In this document: positions 52,820 through 62,257 of the stretch, one piece after another
Layout of the letters: every line of letters starts with the position of its first letter
How positions within the stretch are numbered: the first letter of the stretch is position 1
NCBI GenBank assembly: GCA_021775735.1
Contig: JAJFHG010000047.1
Coordinates: forward strand, 1-64,000
DNA from: Hyphomicrobiaceae bacterium
Lineage (GTDB): Bacteria; Pseudomonadota; Alphaproteobacteria; Rhizobiales; Hyphomicrobiaceae
Direction of reading: 5' to 3'
Length of the DNA: 64,000 nt
Position numbers and translations under genes: made by a program
Notes under the pieces: generated by a model
What the model saw: the letters and a program-made list of their open reading frames with translations, nothing else
Database searches by the model: none
What the model was told of the DNA's origin: nothing

Positions 52820-54394
52820 GTGATTACACTTCAATCGGTAATGCTGGTTGCGCTCGGGGTTTTTGCCGCTGGGTTCTTTGGTTTGTTCCTTGCCCCGCTT
52901 TATCGCCAACGCGCTGCCAAGCTCGCGATTCAAGACCTGAAAAGCTCAATGCCGCTGTCAGAGGCGGAAATCAGGGCGGATAAAGATCGTCTCCGTGCCG
53001 AAAACGCGATTGCCATCCATCGTCTTGAAACGCGTCTTGAAGAGAGTGGGTTGGTCGCAGCACGTCAGCGTGTTGAGATAAACCGCCGCGATGCCGCGAT
53101 CAGTGGACTTGAAAGCGAAGTTTCCCGACTTGGGACCATTCTCGATGAACACGAAAATGCACGCCGTGTGCTCGAGCAAACGATCACCGAACGACTGCCA
53201 ATGGTGGAGCGGCGTCTCACAGAAGCAAAAGAACTTCTGTCAAAGCGCGATAAGGAAATTGGTATCCTTTCCCAAACAGCGAGCAAGAACGCGCGTGCCC
53301 TTGAAGAGGCAACGCAGATCAACACACGTCAACGTGAAGAACTGCACCGCTTGAACGCAACGCTTGCAACACGCCAAGCACACAATCGTTCGAGCTTTGC
53401 TGATGCGGGTGTGGAAACCGAGATTGCTCTGCGTGGCGAGATCGAAGCGTTGCGTGCAAAGGGACGCGATCAAGCTGAATTACTTGATCACCTTAAGGCT
53501 GGACGAAAGACGACGACAGCTTCCCTGGTTCAGCATGGCGCTGAGAGCAATCAGAATTCAGCGGATGCAGATGTTGAAAAGCTACGCATCGATTTAGCTG
53601 AAGCCCAGCAGGCGCTGCGGATGGCTCAAGGGGAAACAAAAAAGGGCAAGGAATCGCGGTCCGGTCTTGAAACAGAGCTTGACGCTATGACTGCGGAAGC
53701 AGAGCGACTGCGCAGCGAGCTATCCCGTCTCAAAGCCGCACTCAATGTTTATGAGTCGACGGATAAAGAACAGCAAGCGACCAAGGAAACAAAGGTATCC
53801 TTAAAAGCGCGCGTAGGATCATTGGAAATTGAACTGTCGGAACAAGCAGAAACCACCCGTCGTCTTCGGGCGGAAATTGCTGCGAGCAATGAAAAGATGG
53901 CCCGTCAGGCTGCGCACTATGTTGACGTTATTCGCCGTCTTGGCGGCGGCACCCAGCCGGTGACAGGTCCTGCTCTCAAGCGTGCGGGCGGTGAAACGGC
54001 TACTAAAACCAAAACACCTCATCAGCGATCTGGTGCGTTATTGGACCGTCTCAAAGCACCGCGCAAAGACGGTCGTGCGATGCCAGGACGCAAGCAGTCC
54101 GCGCAGGCTGCCAGGAGCTCGAAGCCGTCCGTTCGCGAAGAAGCTAAGGTCAGTGATTTTATTAAAGCACTGGGCGGAAACTCAGCGACACGGTCTCAAC
54201 CCGCAAAATCAACCCAAGCCCGTTCAGATACTGTGACTAAAGATGAGGATGCGGTGACAACGTCTACGGGTGCGAAGACTGATCAAAGCGTCCCCGAACC
54301 GCCTGCCCCGTCGTCAACAAAAAACGGCAAAAGTGATGGAGCGGGACAACAGCGTCGCCCAGGTCTTCTGGACCGTTTGGCCAGTGGCGACTAA
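52820..54394 (+). CDS. Membrane-anchored coiled-coil protein of unknown function
   Basis: The 524-residue protein begins GTG with GAGGA upstream. One N-terminal span (MLVALGVFAAGFFGLFLAPL) is followed by RQRAAKLAIQDLKSSMPLSE. Then comes a long coiled coil (about 55-385; repeats of charged heptads such as RLEESGLVAARQRVEINRRD). The C-terminal 140 residues are basic/Ser-rich and disordered, with two LLDRL motifs (ALLDRLKAP, GLLDRLASG). It resembles envelope spanning or scaffold proteins. Family not recognised beyond this architecture. Confidence 0.75.
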   Translation: MITLQSVMLVALGVFAAGFFGLFLAPLYRQRAAKLAIQDLKSSMPLSEAEIRADKDRLRAENAIAIHRLETRLEESGLVAARQRVEINRRDAAISGLESEVSRLGTILDEHENARRVLEQTITERLPMVERRLTEAKELLSKRDKEIGILSQTASKNARALEEATQINTRQREELHRLNATLATRQAHNRSSFADAGVETEIALRGEIEALRAKGRDQAELLDHLKAGRKTTTASLVQHGAESNQNSADADVEKLRIDLAEAQQALRMAQGETKKGKESRSGLETELDAMTAEAERLRSELSRLKAALNVYESTDKEQQATKETKVSLKARVGSLEIELSEQAETTRRLRAEIAASNEKMARQAAHYVDVIRRLGGGTQPVTGPALKRAGGETATKTKTPHQRSGALLDRLKAPRKDGRAMPGRKQSAQAARSSKPSVREEAKVSDFIKALGGNSATRSQPAKSTQARSDTVTKDEDAVTTSTGAKTDQSVPEPPAPSSTKNGKSDGAGQQRRPGLLDRLASGD

Positions 54395-54599
54395 CGTGGG
54401 TTCTGCCCCCGTTCTCAAGCCCCTTCAATAGTCCTGCCGCATGATCGGTCGGTCCCCACGCGTCATCTCATCGCTCACCAACGTCAAGCATTTGCTTTCC
54501 AAGCCGGGTGCTGTAGAGCTTCGCAATCACAAGCGGGTTTTCACACCGAAACCGCGATCCGCTTGACACGCCATTGGCCCAAATTGGACCCCACTCTTG

Positions 54600-56177
54600 A
54601 TGCCCACGCCTTTTGATCGCCGCCGGACGTTTGCCATCATCTCGCATCCCGACGCTGGTAAGACCACGCTGACCGAAAAATTGCTCCACACCGGTGGCGC
54701 GATCCATCTTGCTGGCACCGTTAAAGCGCGTGGTGAAGCACGTCGTGCGCGTTCAGATTGGATGAAGATTGAGCAAGAACGTGGAATTTCGGTGACGAGT
54801 TCTGTAATGACGTTTGAACATCGAGGTCTGCAATTCAACCTCTTAGACACTCCAGGTCACGAAGATTTTTCCGAAGATACGTACCGCACGCTTACAGCTG
54901 TTGACTCGGCAATCATGGTGATTGATGCGGCGAAAGGTATTGAAAGCCAGACACGCAAACTGTTTGAGGTTTGTCGCCTGCGCGATATCCCGATTATCAC
55001 CTTCATCAATAAAGTGGATCGCGAGGGGCGCGAACCATTTGAACTGATGGATCAAATTCAAGATGAGTTGCAGCTTGATATCACGCCGGTGGTCTGGCCC
55101 GTTGGTATGGGCGGCCGATTTTATGGCTGCTATGATATTCCAAACCAACATTTTCTGACATCTACAAAAGGCAAGGGCGGCGCATTTGACGAAGTGGTCG
55201 CCTGTACCGGTCTGGATGATCCCAAAATTTCTGAACGCGTTGATGAAGATGTGTTGGCCAACGCTCGCGAGAATATGGAGCTGGCCGTTGGCGGTTATGC
55301 TCCGTTTGATAGCGAAAGCTATCGCGAAGGACATTTAACGCCGGTGGTTTTTGGTAGTGCGTTGCGCGACTTTGGCATTTTGAGTCTGCTGGATTTGGTT
55401 GCAGAGCATGCACCAGAGCCACGTCCCAGTCCAACCGATGGCCGTGTTGTTGAGCCGAAAGAAAAATCTGTGTCAGGCTTTATCTTTAAAGTGCAAGCCA
55501 ACATGGACAAAAACCACCGAGATCGCATTGCTTTTATGCGACTGTGTTCGGGTGATTTTCGTCGCGGCATGAAATTGCGCCAAGTGCGCACCGGCAAAGA
55601 TGTGATGATTCACTCACCGATTATGTTTATGGCCAATGATCGTGAGATTGCCGAGGAAGCCGGTGCGGGAGACGTTATCGGTATTCCGAACCACGGCACA
55701 ATTCGTGTCGGTGATACGTTCACAGAAGGTGAGGAGTTACGTTTTACGGGGTTGCCTGTATTTGCCCCTGAAATTTTAAAACGCGTGATGTTGCACGACA
55801 CGACGCGCGTGAAGCAGATGCGCCAGGCTCTACAAGATTTGTCAGAAGAGGGCGTTATCCAAATCTTCAAGCCTGATATTGGTTCGCAATGGGTCGTTGG
55901 CGTGATCGGTGTTTTGCAGCTTGAGGTGGTCAAGGACCGGGCAAAGAACGAATATAAAGTTGATCTCGATTTTGAAGAAACGCCTTATGCCACCGCGCGG
56001 TGGATGAAATCGGATGACGAAGCGGCGTTAAAGGCGTTTACATCAGCTAATCCATCCGCGGTGATGACAGACCGTGATGGCGATCCCGTATTCATGGCAA
56101 AAAGTGCCTGGGACCTCGATTTCAAGATTGAAAAAAACGAAGCCATTCAGTTCTTGAGGACGAAGGAACTGGAGTAA
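54600..56177 (+). CDS. prfC: Peptide chain release factor 3
   Basis: The 525-residue translational GTPase RF3 recycles RF1/RF2 from the ribosome after termination. Its GTPase domain has IISHPDAGKTTLTEKLL (G1), FNLLDTPGHEDFSEDTYRTL (G3) and FINKVDREG (G4); later VIGVLQLEVVKDR and the C-terminal MAKSAWDLDFKIEKN are RF3-specific. The ATG at 54600 is preceded by an in-frame TTG; no strong ribosome-binding site. A tRNA-Glu gene lies immediately downstream on the other strand. Confidence 0.95.
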   Translation: MPTPFDRRRTFAIISHPDAGKTTLTEKLLHTGGAIHLAGTVKARGEARRARSDWMKIEQERGISVTSSVMTFEHRGLQFNLLDTPGHEDFSEDTYRTLTAVDSAIMVIDAAKGIESQTRKLFEVCRLRDIPIITFINKVDREGREPFELMDQIQDELQLDITPVVWPVGMGGRFYGCYDIPNQHFLTSTKGKGGAFDEVVACTGLDDPKISERVDEDVLANARENMELAVGGYAPFDSESYREGHLTPVVFGSALRDFGILSLLDLVAEHAPEPRPSPTDGRVVEPKEKSVSGFIFKVQANMDKNHRDRIAFMRLCSGDFRRGMKLRQVRTGKDVMIHSPIMFMANDREIAEEAGAGDVIGIPNHGTIRVGDTFTEGEELRFTGLPVFAPEILKRVMLHDTTRVKQMRQALQDLSEEGVIQIFKPDIGSQWVVGVIGVLQLEVVKDRAKNEYKVDLDFEETPYATARWMKSDDEAALKAFTSANPSAVMTDRDGDPVFMAKSAWDLDFKIEKNEAIQFLRTKELE

Positions 56178-56183
56178 AGAGCA

Positions 56184-56259
56184 TGGCGCCCCGTACGGGA
56201 CTCGAACCCGTGTTACCGGCGTGAGAGGCCGGCGTCCTAGGCCACTAGACGAACGGGGC
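56184..56259 (-). tRNA. tRNA-Glu (anticodon CTC)
   Basis: The 76-base gene, read on the minus strand, has acceptor stem GCCCCGT/ACGGGGC, D-arm with GTCTAGTGGCCTAGGAC, an anticodon stem CCGGC/GCCGG with loop CTCTCAC (anticodon CTC, glutamate), T-arm with GGTTCGAGTCC and an encoded CCA end. All arms pair. Confidence 0.96.
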
Positions 56260-56405
56260 GCTGAGCGCACTGAGCAGCGCGTGTTTTGCTACATGCGCTC
56301 ATGATATGGGGTACGCCTCAGTCATCTGCAAGCTTTACCAGATCGCGTCGTTTCTTATCTTCTAGTATAGCGGTAAGCGTTTTGCAGTGCTAAAGCAGCT
56401 GCGCA

Positions 56406-57440
56406 ATGATCCAAGATCCCATAATTGACCCTGTTGAGATTGTCGTGTCCGATGCTGATGTTGGTCGCCGCCTTGACCATGTTCTGACCGAAACCGTTGC
56501 TGACATGAGCCGATCACGCTTGCAAGCCCTTGTGCGCCAGGGCGCAGTTCTTGTTTCTGATCAGGTTGTGTTGGACCCTGGCGCCAAAGTCAGGGCTGGT
56601 GATCTCATCGTACTGACCATTCCCGAGCCAACACCTGCTAAGCCTAAGCCCGAGCAGATTGCGCTTCACGTTGTCTACGAAGATGATGCGCTGGTCGTTA
56701 TCGATAAACCCGCGGGCCTCGTTGTTCACCCCGCTCCTGGTAATCGTACCGGTACACTAGTCAATGCGCTGATTGCTCATTGTGGGGATAGCCTTTCTGG
56801 CATTGGTGGGGAACGTCGACCTGGTATTGTGCACCGCTTGGATAAAGATACGTCGGGTTTGCTGGTTGTCGCGAAAACAGATCGCGCCCATCGCGGGCTT
56901 GCCGATCAGTTCGCAGCCCACGGTCGCGATGGGAAACTAGAACGGACCTATCAAGCTTTGGTTTGGGGTGCATTTGATCGCCCGACCGGGACAATTACGG
57001 CTAATCTTGCACGCTCGCAGTCCAATCGTACAAAGATGGCGGTTGTCTCAGATGAGAAAGGTCAGGCTGCGGTGACACACTACGAAGTCCGAAAAGTTTT
57101 TGAGGACACCGGGGGGCAACCTGTCGCCAGCTTGATCACAGCGCGACTAGAGACCGGGCGGACGCACCAAATCAGAGTGCACATGACCCATACCGGGCAT
57201 CCGGTTATTGGTGACTCGGTTTATGGCGCTGGATTCAAGGCCAAAGTGAATCGATTACCTCAGAGTGCCCAACACGCGATAGCTGCGCTTGGACGTCAAG
57301 CGTTACACGCTGTTAGTTTGGGTTTTGAGCATCCCATCTCACACAAAGCGATGCAATTTGAGTCGCCCTTACCCGTTGATCTGTTAACCGTAAAAGAGAG
57401 ACTTGAAGCGGGTGCAGAAAATCCTCGGAAAAAAAAGTGA
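56406..57440 (+). CDS. rluD: 23S rRNA pseudouridine synthase, RluA family (RluD-like)
   Basis: The 344-residue enzyme has an N-terminal S4 RNA-binding domain (RLDHVLTETVADMSRSRLQA) and the catalytic pseudouridine synthase domain with VVIDKPAGLVVHPAPG and GIVHRLDKDTSGLLVVAKT, in which the Asp of HRLDKDTSG is catalytic. It follows with LETGRTHQIRVHM. It probably modifies helix 69 of 23S rRNA. The gene is upstream of rpoH, as in rhizobia. Confidence 0.94.
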   Translation: MIQDPIIDPVEIVVSDADVGRRLDHVLTETVADMSRSRLQALVRQGAVLVSDQVVLDPGAKVRAGDLIVLTIPEPTPAKPKPEQIALHVVYEDDALVVIDKPAGLVVHPAPGNRTGTLVNALIAHCGDSLSGIGGERRPGIVHRLDKDTSGLLVVAKTDRAHRGLADQFAAHGRDGKLERTYQALVWGAFDRPTGTITANLARSQSNRTKMAVVSDEKGQAAVTHYEVRKVFEDTGGQPVASLITARLETGRTHQIRVHMTHTGHPVIGDSVYGAGFKAKVNRLPQSAQHAIAALGRQALHAVSLGFEHPISHKAMQFESPLPVDLLTVKERLEAGAENPRKKK

Positions 57441-57566
57441 AAATCGAATGTTTTTGCCCCCTGAAATGTTTACCAAAACCTTGCGTAGAACAATTACGTT
57501 AGGGTTGCTTAACCAATCGCGGGCTATACTCGTCTGTACAATGCGAATAAAAGTCAGGTGGCCGGT

Positions 57567-57830
57567 ATGGATGTCAGGTTTAAAGTTACAGCCGTCAGTT
57601 TTATCGTGGTCATGCTGCTGCTCAGCAAGGCTGATGCTGGCATGATGCAGGGCATCACGGGCGTTTATGCAGCGCTTGGCGGATTGTTGATTTTTGCGGC
57701 CATTGCTTTGTTCCCAAGTCTCACCCGGGGCGATAACGTTGACCGGTCCAAAGCCGGTGGTGGTTGGAGTGATCGCATCGAGTTTGATGAACCACCAGTC
57801 AAAGAGGATAGCGAAAGCTCCTGGCGCTAG
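57567..57830 (+). CDS. Small membrane protein between rluD and rpoH
   Basis: The protein of about 87 residues has two hydrophobic segments (VTAVSFIVVMLLLS and GVYAALGGLLIFAAIALFP) and a polar C-terminus (SDRIEFDEPPVKEDSESSWR). I place the start at ATG 57567, preceded by an AGGTG; a GTG at 57558 or an ATG at 57570 are alternatives. No known family recognised. It lies 127 bases after rluD. Confidence 0.6.
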   Translation: MDVRFKVTAVSFIVVMLLLSKADAGMMQGITGVYAALGGLLIFAAIALFPSLTRGDNVDRSKAGGGWSDRIEFDEPPVKEDSESSWR

Positions 57831-58148
57831 AGAAATCTGTGTTTCGTCAACCGCAGATAATTTGATTGAGTTGGCGCGCCCTGCCTGGGCCCCCAGGAGT
57901 CCGCTTGAAAGCACCGGTTGGCGGGCCTAAGACCCCTTGAAATTGGGCCAATCTACCCCCATCTACACAACAAGTTGTGCTGCGACATGATCCATCTCAG
58001 CATATCTATGCCTTGAGCTTGACATGAGCCATGGTGTATGACGGTTGACCGCCATTCGAGGCACCATAATTGGCCCTCGGTGCGGTCCTGTTCGTGCGCA
58101 ACATGCAAGGTGTAGCGTGTACTTGTCTGAAATTGAGAGAAGAGGGAT
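57831..58148. other. 318-bp leader/promoter region of rpoH
   Basis: No gene seen. It contains a small GC-rich hairpin (CCTGG/CCAGG near 57884-57897). A long upstream region before rpoH is common and may regulate its expression. Confidence 0.4.
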
Positions 58149-59051
58149 ATGGCCACTAATCGGGTTCCAACAGTTCCAAGTTCGACAACGGGTCTGTCAC
58201 GGTATCTTGCGGATGTCCGTAAGTTTCCAATGCTTGAGCCGGATGAAGAATTTATGCTGGCTAAACGTTGGAAAGAGCATGGTGATACTGATGCCGCCCA
58301 TCAGCTTGTTACCTCGCACTTGCGCTTGGTGGCCAAGATTGCGATGGGCTATCGCGGTTATGGTCTGCCCGTTGGTGAAGTCATTTCCGAAGGCAATGTG
58401 GGTCTGATGCAAGCGGTGAAAAAGTTTGAGCCGGATAAAGGCTTCAGACTTGCCACCTATGCGATGTGGTGGATCCGCGCTTCGATCCAGGAATACGTGC
58501 TGCGCTCATGGAGCCTTGTAAAAATGGGCACCACGGCAGCGCAAAAGAAATTATTCTTCAATCTGCGTCGCGCTAAGAGCAAATTGCAGGCGCTGGACGA
58601 TGGCGACCTGAAGCCTGATCAAGTCAAAAAGATTGCTGAGCAACTTGGTGTATCTGAGACCGATGTTGTGTCGATGAACCGCCGTCTTGGTGGAGATTCC
58701 TCACTCAACGCGCCGTTGAAGGCGGATGATGCAACTGGTGAATGGCAAGATTGGCTGACAGATGACGGGCCAACTCAGGAAGAGATGTTGGCGGATTCTG
58801 AGGAGCTTGAGCATCGCCGCAACTATCTCGCCAATGCACTTGAAATCTTGAATGATCGCGAGCGCGCTATTTTTGAGGCACGACGCCTGAAAGAGTCGCC
58901 AAAAACGCTGGAACAACTCAGCCAAGTGTTTGGTGTGTCGCGCGAGCGCATTCGCCAGATTGAGGTGCGCGCTTTCGAGAAGGTGCAGGACGCGGTTCAG
59001 GAGGCCGCGCAAGCTGCTGAAGCAGGTGGTGCTTCCGCTGGCGAAGCGTAG
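58149..59051 (+). CDS. rpoH: RNA polymerase sigma factor RpoH (sigma-32)
   Basis: The 300-residue heat-shock sigma factor has region 2 (SHLRLVAKIAMGYRGYGLP, YAMWWIRASIQEYVLRSWS), the RpoH box QKKLFFNLRRAKSKLQ in region 2.4/3, and region 4 (LEQLSQVFGVSRERIRQIEV). The Ala-rich C-terminus is typical of alphaproteobacterial RpoH. A ribosome-binding site (AGAGGGAT) precedes the ATG. It controls chaperone and protease genes after heat stress. Confidence 0.96.
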   Translation: MATNRVPTVPSSTTGLSRYLADVRKFPMLEPDEEFMLAKRWKEHGDTDAAHQLVTSHLRLVAKIAMGYRGYGLPVGEVISEGNVGLMQAVKKFEPDKGFRLATYAMWWIRASIQEYVLRSWSLVKMGTTAAQKKLFFNLRRAKSKLQALDDGDLKPDQVKKIAEQLGVSETDVVSMNRRLGGDSSLNAPLKADDATGEWQDWLTDDGPTQEEMLADSEELEHRRNYLANALEILNDRERAIFEARRLKESPKTLEQLSQVFGVSRERIRQIEVRAFEKVQDAVQEAAQAAEAGGASAGEA

Positions 59052-59219
59052 GCGAGTGGCGTTTAAGCCTGCGCGCTCCAATCACTTAGCCGCCTCACAA
59101 CGTGTTTTGCAGCAACAGTTGTAGGGCCTATAGGGCTCAATCCTCGGTTGGATATCGCGCTGTCATACGAATCAGGATAGATCTGGGAGGCCGGTTGTGG
59201 ATAACTCTGCAACCGCCTG

Positions 59220-59248
59220 CATCTGAAGCGCTTTTTGCTCTTCAGATG
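59220..59248. repeat. 9-bp inverted repeat
   Basis: CATCTGAAG (59220-59228) and CTTCAGATG (59240-59248) are exact complements around an 11-base spacer with an internal AGC/GCT pairing. Confidence 0.7.
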
Positions 59249-59730
59249 GCCTGAGTGCGTGCGTTAGGACAGCAGGAGATGAAGACCTCTTGATTTTCCT
59301 AAGCCAGGTTTTGAAACCACTTGGCAGACCAGCTCGCTTAGATGGGTGTCGGCGCCGGACGGAGCCGCGCGAGGGAACATCTGGCAGCAACGCATGGGCT
59401 CAACATTATGAGGCCGTCCAACCATCCCGTGTCTTCACTCGCCAATTTGTAGTTTCAGGTTGTGAACCGCTGGCCTTCCCAGGTCTGAGGTTTTGCGCGT
59501 TGACTCAATTGGCCAGTTTGAGCGTCAAGACACGGAGCACACGCGACGATGGAGTTCGCAATGCTAAGGCATCTCCGCATATTTCTTACGCCAGCTTCCA
59601 ACACGAAAGAGTCTCAGAGGAGTATCCACTTTGACCCCTATTGGTATCTTGTTTTGCTCTGGCGCTTAAGACCTTTGCATCCTCCAAGTAGCATCTAGTT
59701 GACCTTTGCCGGCACCGCTGGCCACACACA

Positions 59731-59762
59731 AAAAAAGGCCAGTCACGCGACTGGCCTTTTTA
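59731..59762. terminator. Bidirectional terminator downstream of the amidase gene
   Basis: GGCCAGTC (59737-59744) pairs with GACTGGCC (59749-59756) around ACGC, flanked by an A-run and a T-run. It serves the minus-strand amidase gene and transcripts from the left. Confidence 0.92.
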
Positions 59763-59800
59763 TTATGATGGGATTTGTGCGCGCGGTGCGTTCCCGAGCC

Positions 59801-61126
59801 CTACATTGGGAAGGCTGCGATCTGTTGGCCGAAATAATCATCGACAGCCTGCGTAAGTGAGTCTGCAACTTTTTTGCGCCATTGATCAGAGTTCAGCCGT
59901 GCTGCATCACTTTTGTTGGTCACGTAGGCAAGCTCGATCAACACGGATGGAAACTTTTGTGTCTTGAGAACGCGAAAGCCTGCGCTTTTATGTGGTTTGC
60001 GACGCATGGTTGTGGAGCGCCCCATGTAATTGATGATAGATTTCGAGAATAGCTCGGTGCGATCTCTTGTGGCGTCAACTTCGCGCTTGGCAAGGTCTGA
60101 TAAAAAGCCTTTAACGACAGAAACATCGCCTCGTGCCCGTTTTACTCCGGCCATTTCTTTGCGGGTCAACAAGTTGGACCCTGCTTTGCGCCGTGTACTG
60201 CGACTGAGGCCTTTAGCGAGCGAATCCCGTAGCGAGTACACTGTGGCACCGCTTGCTGCCGAACGCGCATAATCAGCGTGAATAGCCATAAATAGGTTAG
60301 CTTTATGGCGTTCTGCGTAGCTTACGCGTTCAGATAGCTTGATGAACTTGTCGGTGTCGCGGGTCATGAGAACTTTGTAGCGACCCGTTGCTTCGAGCTC
60401 GTCACGCAACATTTTTCCAAAAGCGAGAACAACCTCTTTTTCAATAATACCATTTTTCTTCGCCCCTGAATCATGACCGCCATGGCCGGGATCAATGACG
60501 ATAACGGGCTTGTAGGAATTTGCGCGAATTTCTGACGGACGTTGGGCTTTGGTCGGCAACGGCGGCTGCAAGCGTCCAGCGCCAAGGCTATATGTTGGTG
60601 GTGGAATATTGCGCGGTGGCTGCTTGACTATTGCTGATCTAACGACAGGCACGGTCGACACTGGGATCATATCGAGGGCCAGTTCTTTTCCAGGTCCATC
60701 TTCCGCAGCTTGGATAATTGCCTTTTCAACGATCACCGGTTCGGTGACTTCAATGACGATGCGTGAGCTGCCAGGTGCTGACTTGCCTCCGCGAAACGCC
60801 TTCACAAGACCAACAGCGTGACCTTGCAGTGGGGGGGGTAATCTGAGTTTAACGTTGGGGAGTTCGACGACCACGCGGTTTGGGCTCGCGAGCGAAAAGA
60901 CCTGAAATTCGACGTGCTGTTCCAGTCCGATACGAAACCGCGTGCGTTTTTTCTGTGCCTCGCGCTCGGCTTCTTTCTCGGCAGCGCTTGATGGTGTGGA
61001 TGGCGACAGTATGCGCGACCACATTTCCATGAAGCCTTCTGCATGAGATGCAGTGGCGCCAAGCACAGTCAGTGCGGCAAATATCATTAAATGCGACAGA
61101 ACCTGCCGCATCGGCCCAAAACCCAT
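59801..61126 (-). CDS. N-acetylmuramoyl-L-alanine amidase (AmiC-like)
   Basis: This cell-wall amidase of about 441 residues has a signal peptide (SHLMIFAALTVLGATASHA), an AMIN domain (about 50-165, with GLEQHVEFQVFSLASPNRVV) and a C-terminal Amidase_3 zinc domain. The Zn ligands lie in VIVIDPGHGGHDSGAKK, NGIIEKEVVLAFG and ANLFMAIHADY, with the catalytic Glu in SVLIELAYVTNKSD. It splits daughter-cell peptidoglycan in the periplasm. Several in-frame starts exist (61150 TTG, 61126, 61111); I chose 61126 because GGGGG lies upstream. Confidence 0.92.
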   Translation of the reverse strand: MGFGPMRQVLSHLMIFAALTVLGATASHAEGFMEMWSRILSPSTPSSAAEKEAEREAQKKRTRFRIGLEQHVEFQVFSLASPNRVVVELPNVKLRLPPPLQGHAVGLVKAFRGGKSAPGSSRIVIEVTEPVIVEKAIIQAAEDGPGKELALDMIPVSTVPVVRSAIVKQPPRNIPPPTYSLGAGRLQPPLPTKAQRPSEIRANSYKPVIVIDPGHGGHDSGAKKNGIIEKEVVLAFGKMLRDELEATGRYKVLMTRDTDKFIKLSERVSYAERHKANLFMAIHADYARSAASGATVYSLRDSLAKGLSRSTRRKAGSNLLTRKEMAGVKRARGDVSVVKGFLSDLAKREVDATRDRTELFSKSIINYMGRSTTMRRKPHKSAGFRVLKTQKFPSVLIELAYVTNKSDAARLNSDQWRKKVADSLTQAVDDYFGQQIAAFPM

Positions 61127-61436
61127 TTCAATCGACCCCCGTCTATGCAACCTGGTCCCAACTTTGTGGAGTTATTGAACGATCACCCGGAAAGATGGCC
61201 TTTTCCAGGACAGTGTCAGGCAATGTTAAGGTTATGAGGCTGGCAGGGTTAACGGATGCTTAAGAACTTGATTCGAAATAGATATATCGGGGTTTTTTGT
61301 GCCGCCGTTAGGGCTGGATGTGGCGCCAGTTCCAAACCTGGGTCGGAGCTGTCGCTGATACCCTCCAGCGCAATCTTATCTCAGGCGGTCGTAATGACGG
61401 GCGGCTGGGACTAAGTCTCTGAAAATGCCCACGTTA

Positions 61437-61895
61437 CTATGATTTTTGCCAGCGGTTCTTGGCGGTAGCATCGCCTTCACGGCATGACACCCACTCTGCT
61501 TCACCAGAGGCTAGGGTTTCCTTCTTCCAAAACGGCGCATCCGATTTGAGAAAATCCATGATGAATTGGGCTGCTTCGAAGGCGGCCTGGCGATGCGGTG
61601 ATGCGGTGATGACCAGCACAATCTGTGCACCTGGCTCTAGTTTGCCAATACGGTGGATAATCCGGCTGGCGTTTAAGGGCCAGCGTTCATTGGCTTCGGC
61701 TTCGATGCGCTGAAGTTCAGCTTCCGTCATGCCGGGATAGTGTTCCAGTGACATATCTAACAGCGCCTTGCCGTCTGCTTCACCACGCACGAGGCCAGTG
61801 AACGACACGCAAGCCCCAATGTCGGACCGCCGGTCTGTGATCGCTTTCATTTCGGCGGCGATATCAAAGTCTTCGTTTTGAACCCGAACACTCAC
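61437..61895 (-). CDS. moaE: Molybdopterin synthase catalytic subunit MoaE
   Basis: The 152-residue large subunit of MPT synthase has the family motifs CVSFTGLVRGEADGKALLDM, LEHYPGMTEAEL, IIHRIGKLEPGAQIVLV and DAPFWKKETLASGEAEWVSC, with catalytic Lys in FWKKE. With thiocarboxylated MoaD it adds dithiolene sulfur to cPMP. Start GTG. It follows moaD in the moco gene order of rhizobia-like genomes. Confidence 0.95.
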   Translation of the reverse strand: MSVRVQNEDFDIAAEMKAITDRRSDIGACVSFTGLVRGEADGKALLDMSLEHYPGMTEAELQRIEAEANERWPLNASRIIHRIGKLEPGAQIVLVITASPHRQAAFEAAQFIMDFLKSDAPFWKKETLASGEAEWVSCREGDATAKNRWQKS

Positions 61896-61979
61896 GGTGG
61901 TTTGAACCTCCCTACGTCACTCGCATTGGGTCGCTAGATGGAGTGTAAAGCGCTGCAACTATTTTTTGCCAACGCCGTG

Positions 61980-62255
61980 TTAGCCGCCAGTGACTGGAGG
62001 AAAAAAGGCAACTTCTTTGCCGTCACCCAGGGCAACATCATTCGTGACGTGCTTCTGGTCAATGGCGGTTCGGATGATACCTGGATTGGCAAACGCGGCT
62101 TGATATTCTGCACCCTGGGTTTTCAGCCAGTCTATCAGATCAGCAACGGTGATGATGCTATCTGGCACGGAGCGGATTTCGTCTGCTACGCCGATTTTTT
62201 CACGGACCCACGCGAAGTACCTGAGCTGGACTGTGCTAGTGCTGGCGTTTGACAT
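61980..62255 (-). CDS. moaD: Molybdopterin synthase sulfur-carrier subunit MoaD
   Basis: The 91-residue ubiquitin-like protein ends with VAFFPPVTGG, whose terminal GG is thiocarboxylated and donates sulfur to cPMP in MoaE. The core LRYFAWVREKIGVADEIRSV is typical. It starts 2 bases after pgsA, with GGAGCG before the ATG. Confidence 0.95.
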   Translation of the reverse strand: MSNASTSTVQLRYFAWVREKIGVADEIRSVPDSIITVADLIDWLKTQGAEYQAAFANPGIIRTAIDQKHVTNDVALGDGKEVAFFPPVTGG

Positions 62256-62257
62256 CT

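Larger units (their letters stand above)
59052..59800. other. 749-bp region without a convincing gene
   Basis: The stretch from the rpoH stop to the amidase has no frame with a ribosome-binding site and protein-like composition. It contains a DnaA-box-like TGTGGATAA (59196-59204), a CGGTTG/CAACCG repeat around it (59192-59215), a 9-bp inverted repeat (59220-59248), and the terminator at 59731. It could hold a small RNA or be the remnant of a lost gene; I cannot tell which. Confidence 0.5.

Noticed and set aside
43080-59204. TGTGGATAA at 43080 and 59196 as a replication origin
   Set aside because: Single, widely separated DnaA-box-like sites occur by chance; no cluster, AT-rich unwinding element or origin-linked genes are near them.
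59172-59634. Frames of 72 and 114 residues after rpoH as genes
   Set aside because: They overlap on opposite strands, have no ribosome-binding site, no recognisable domain and compositions typical of non-coding sequence.
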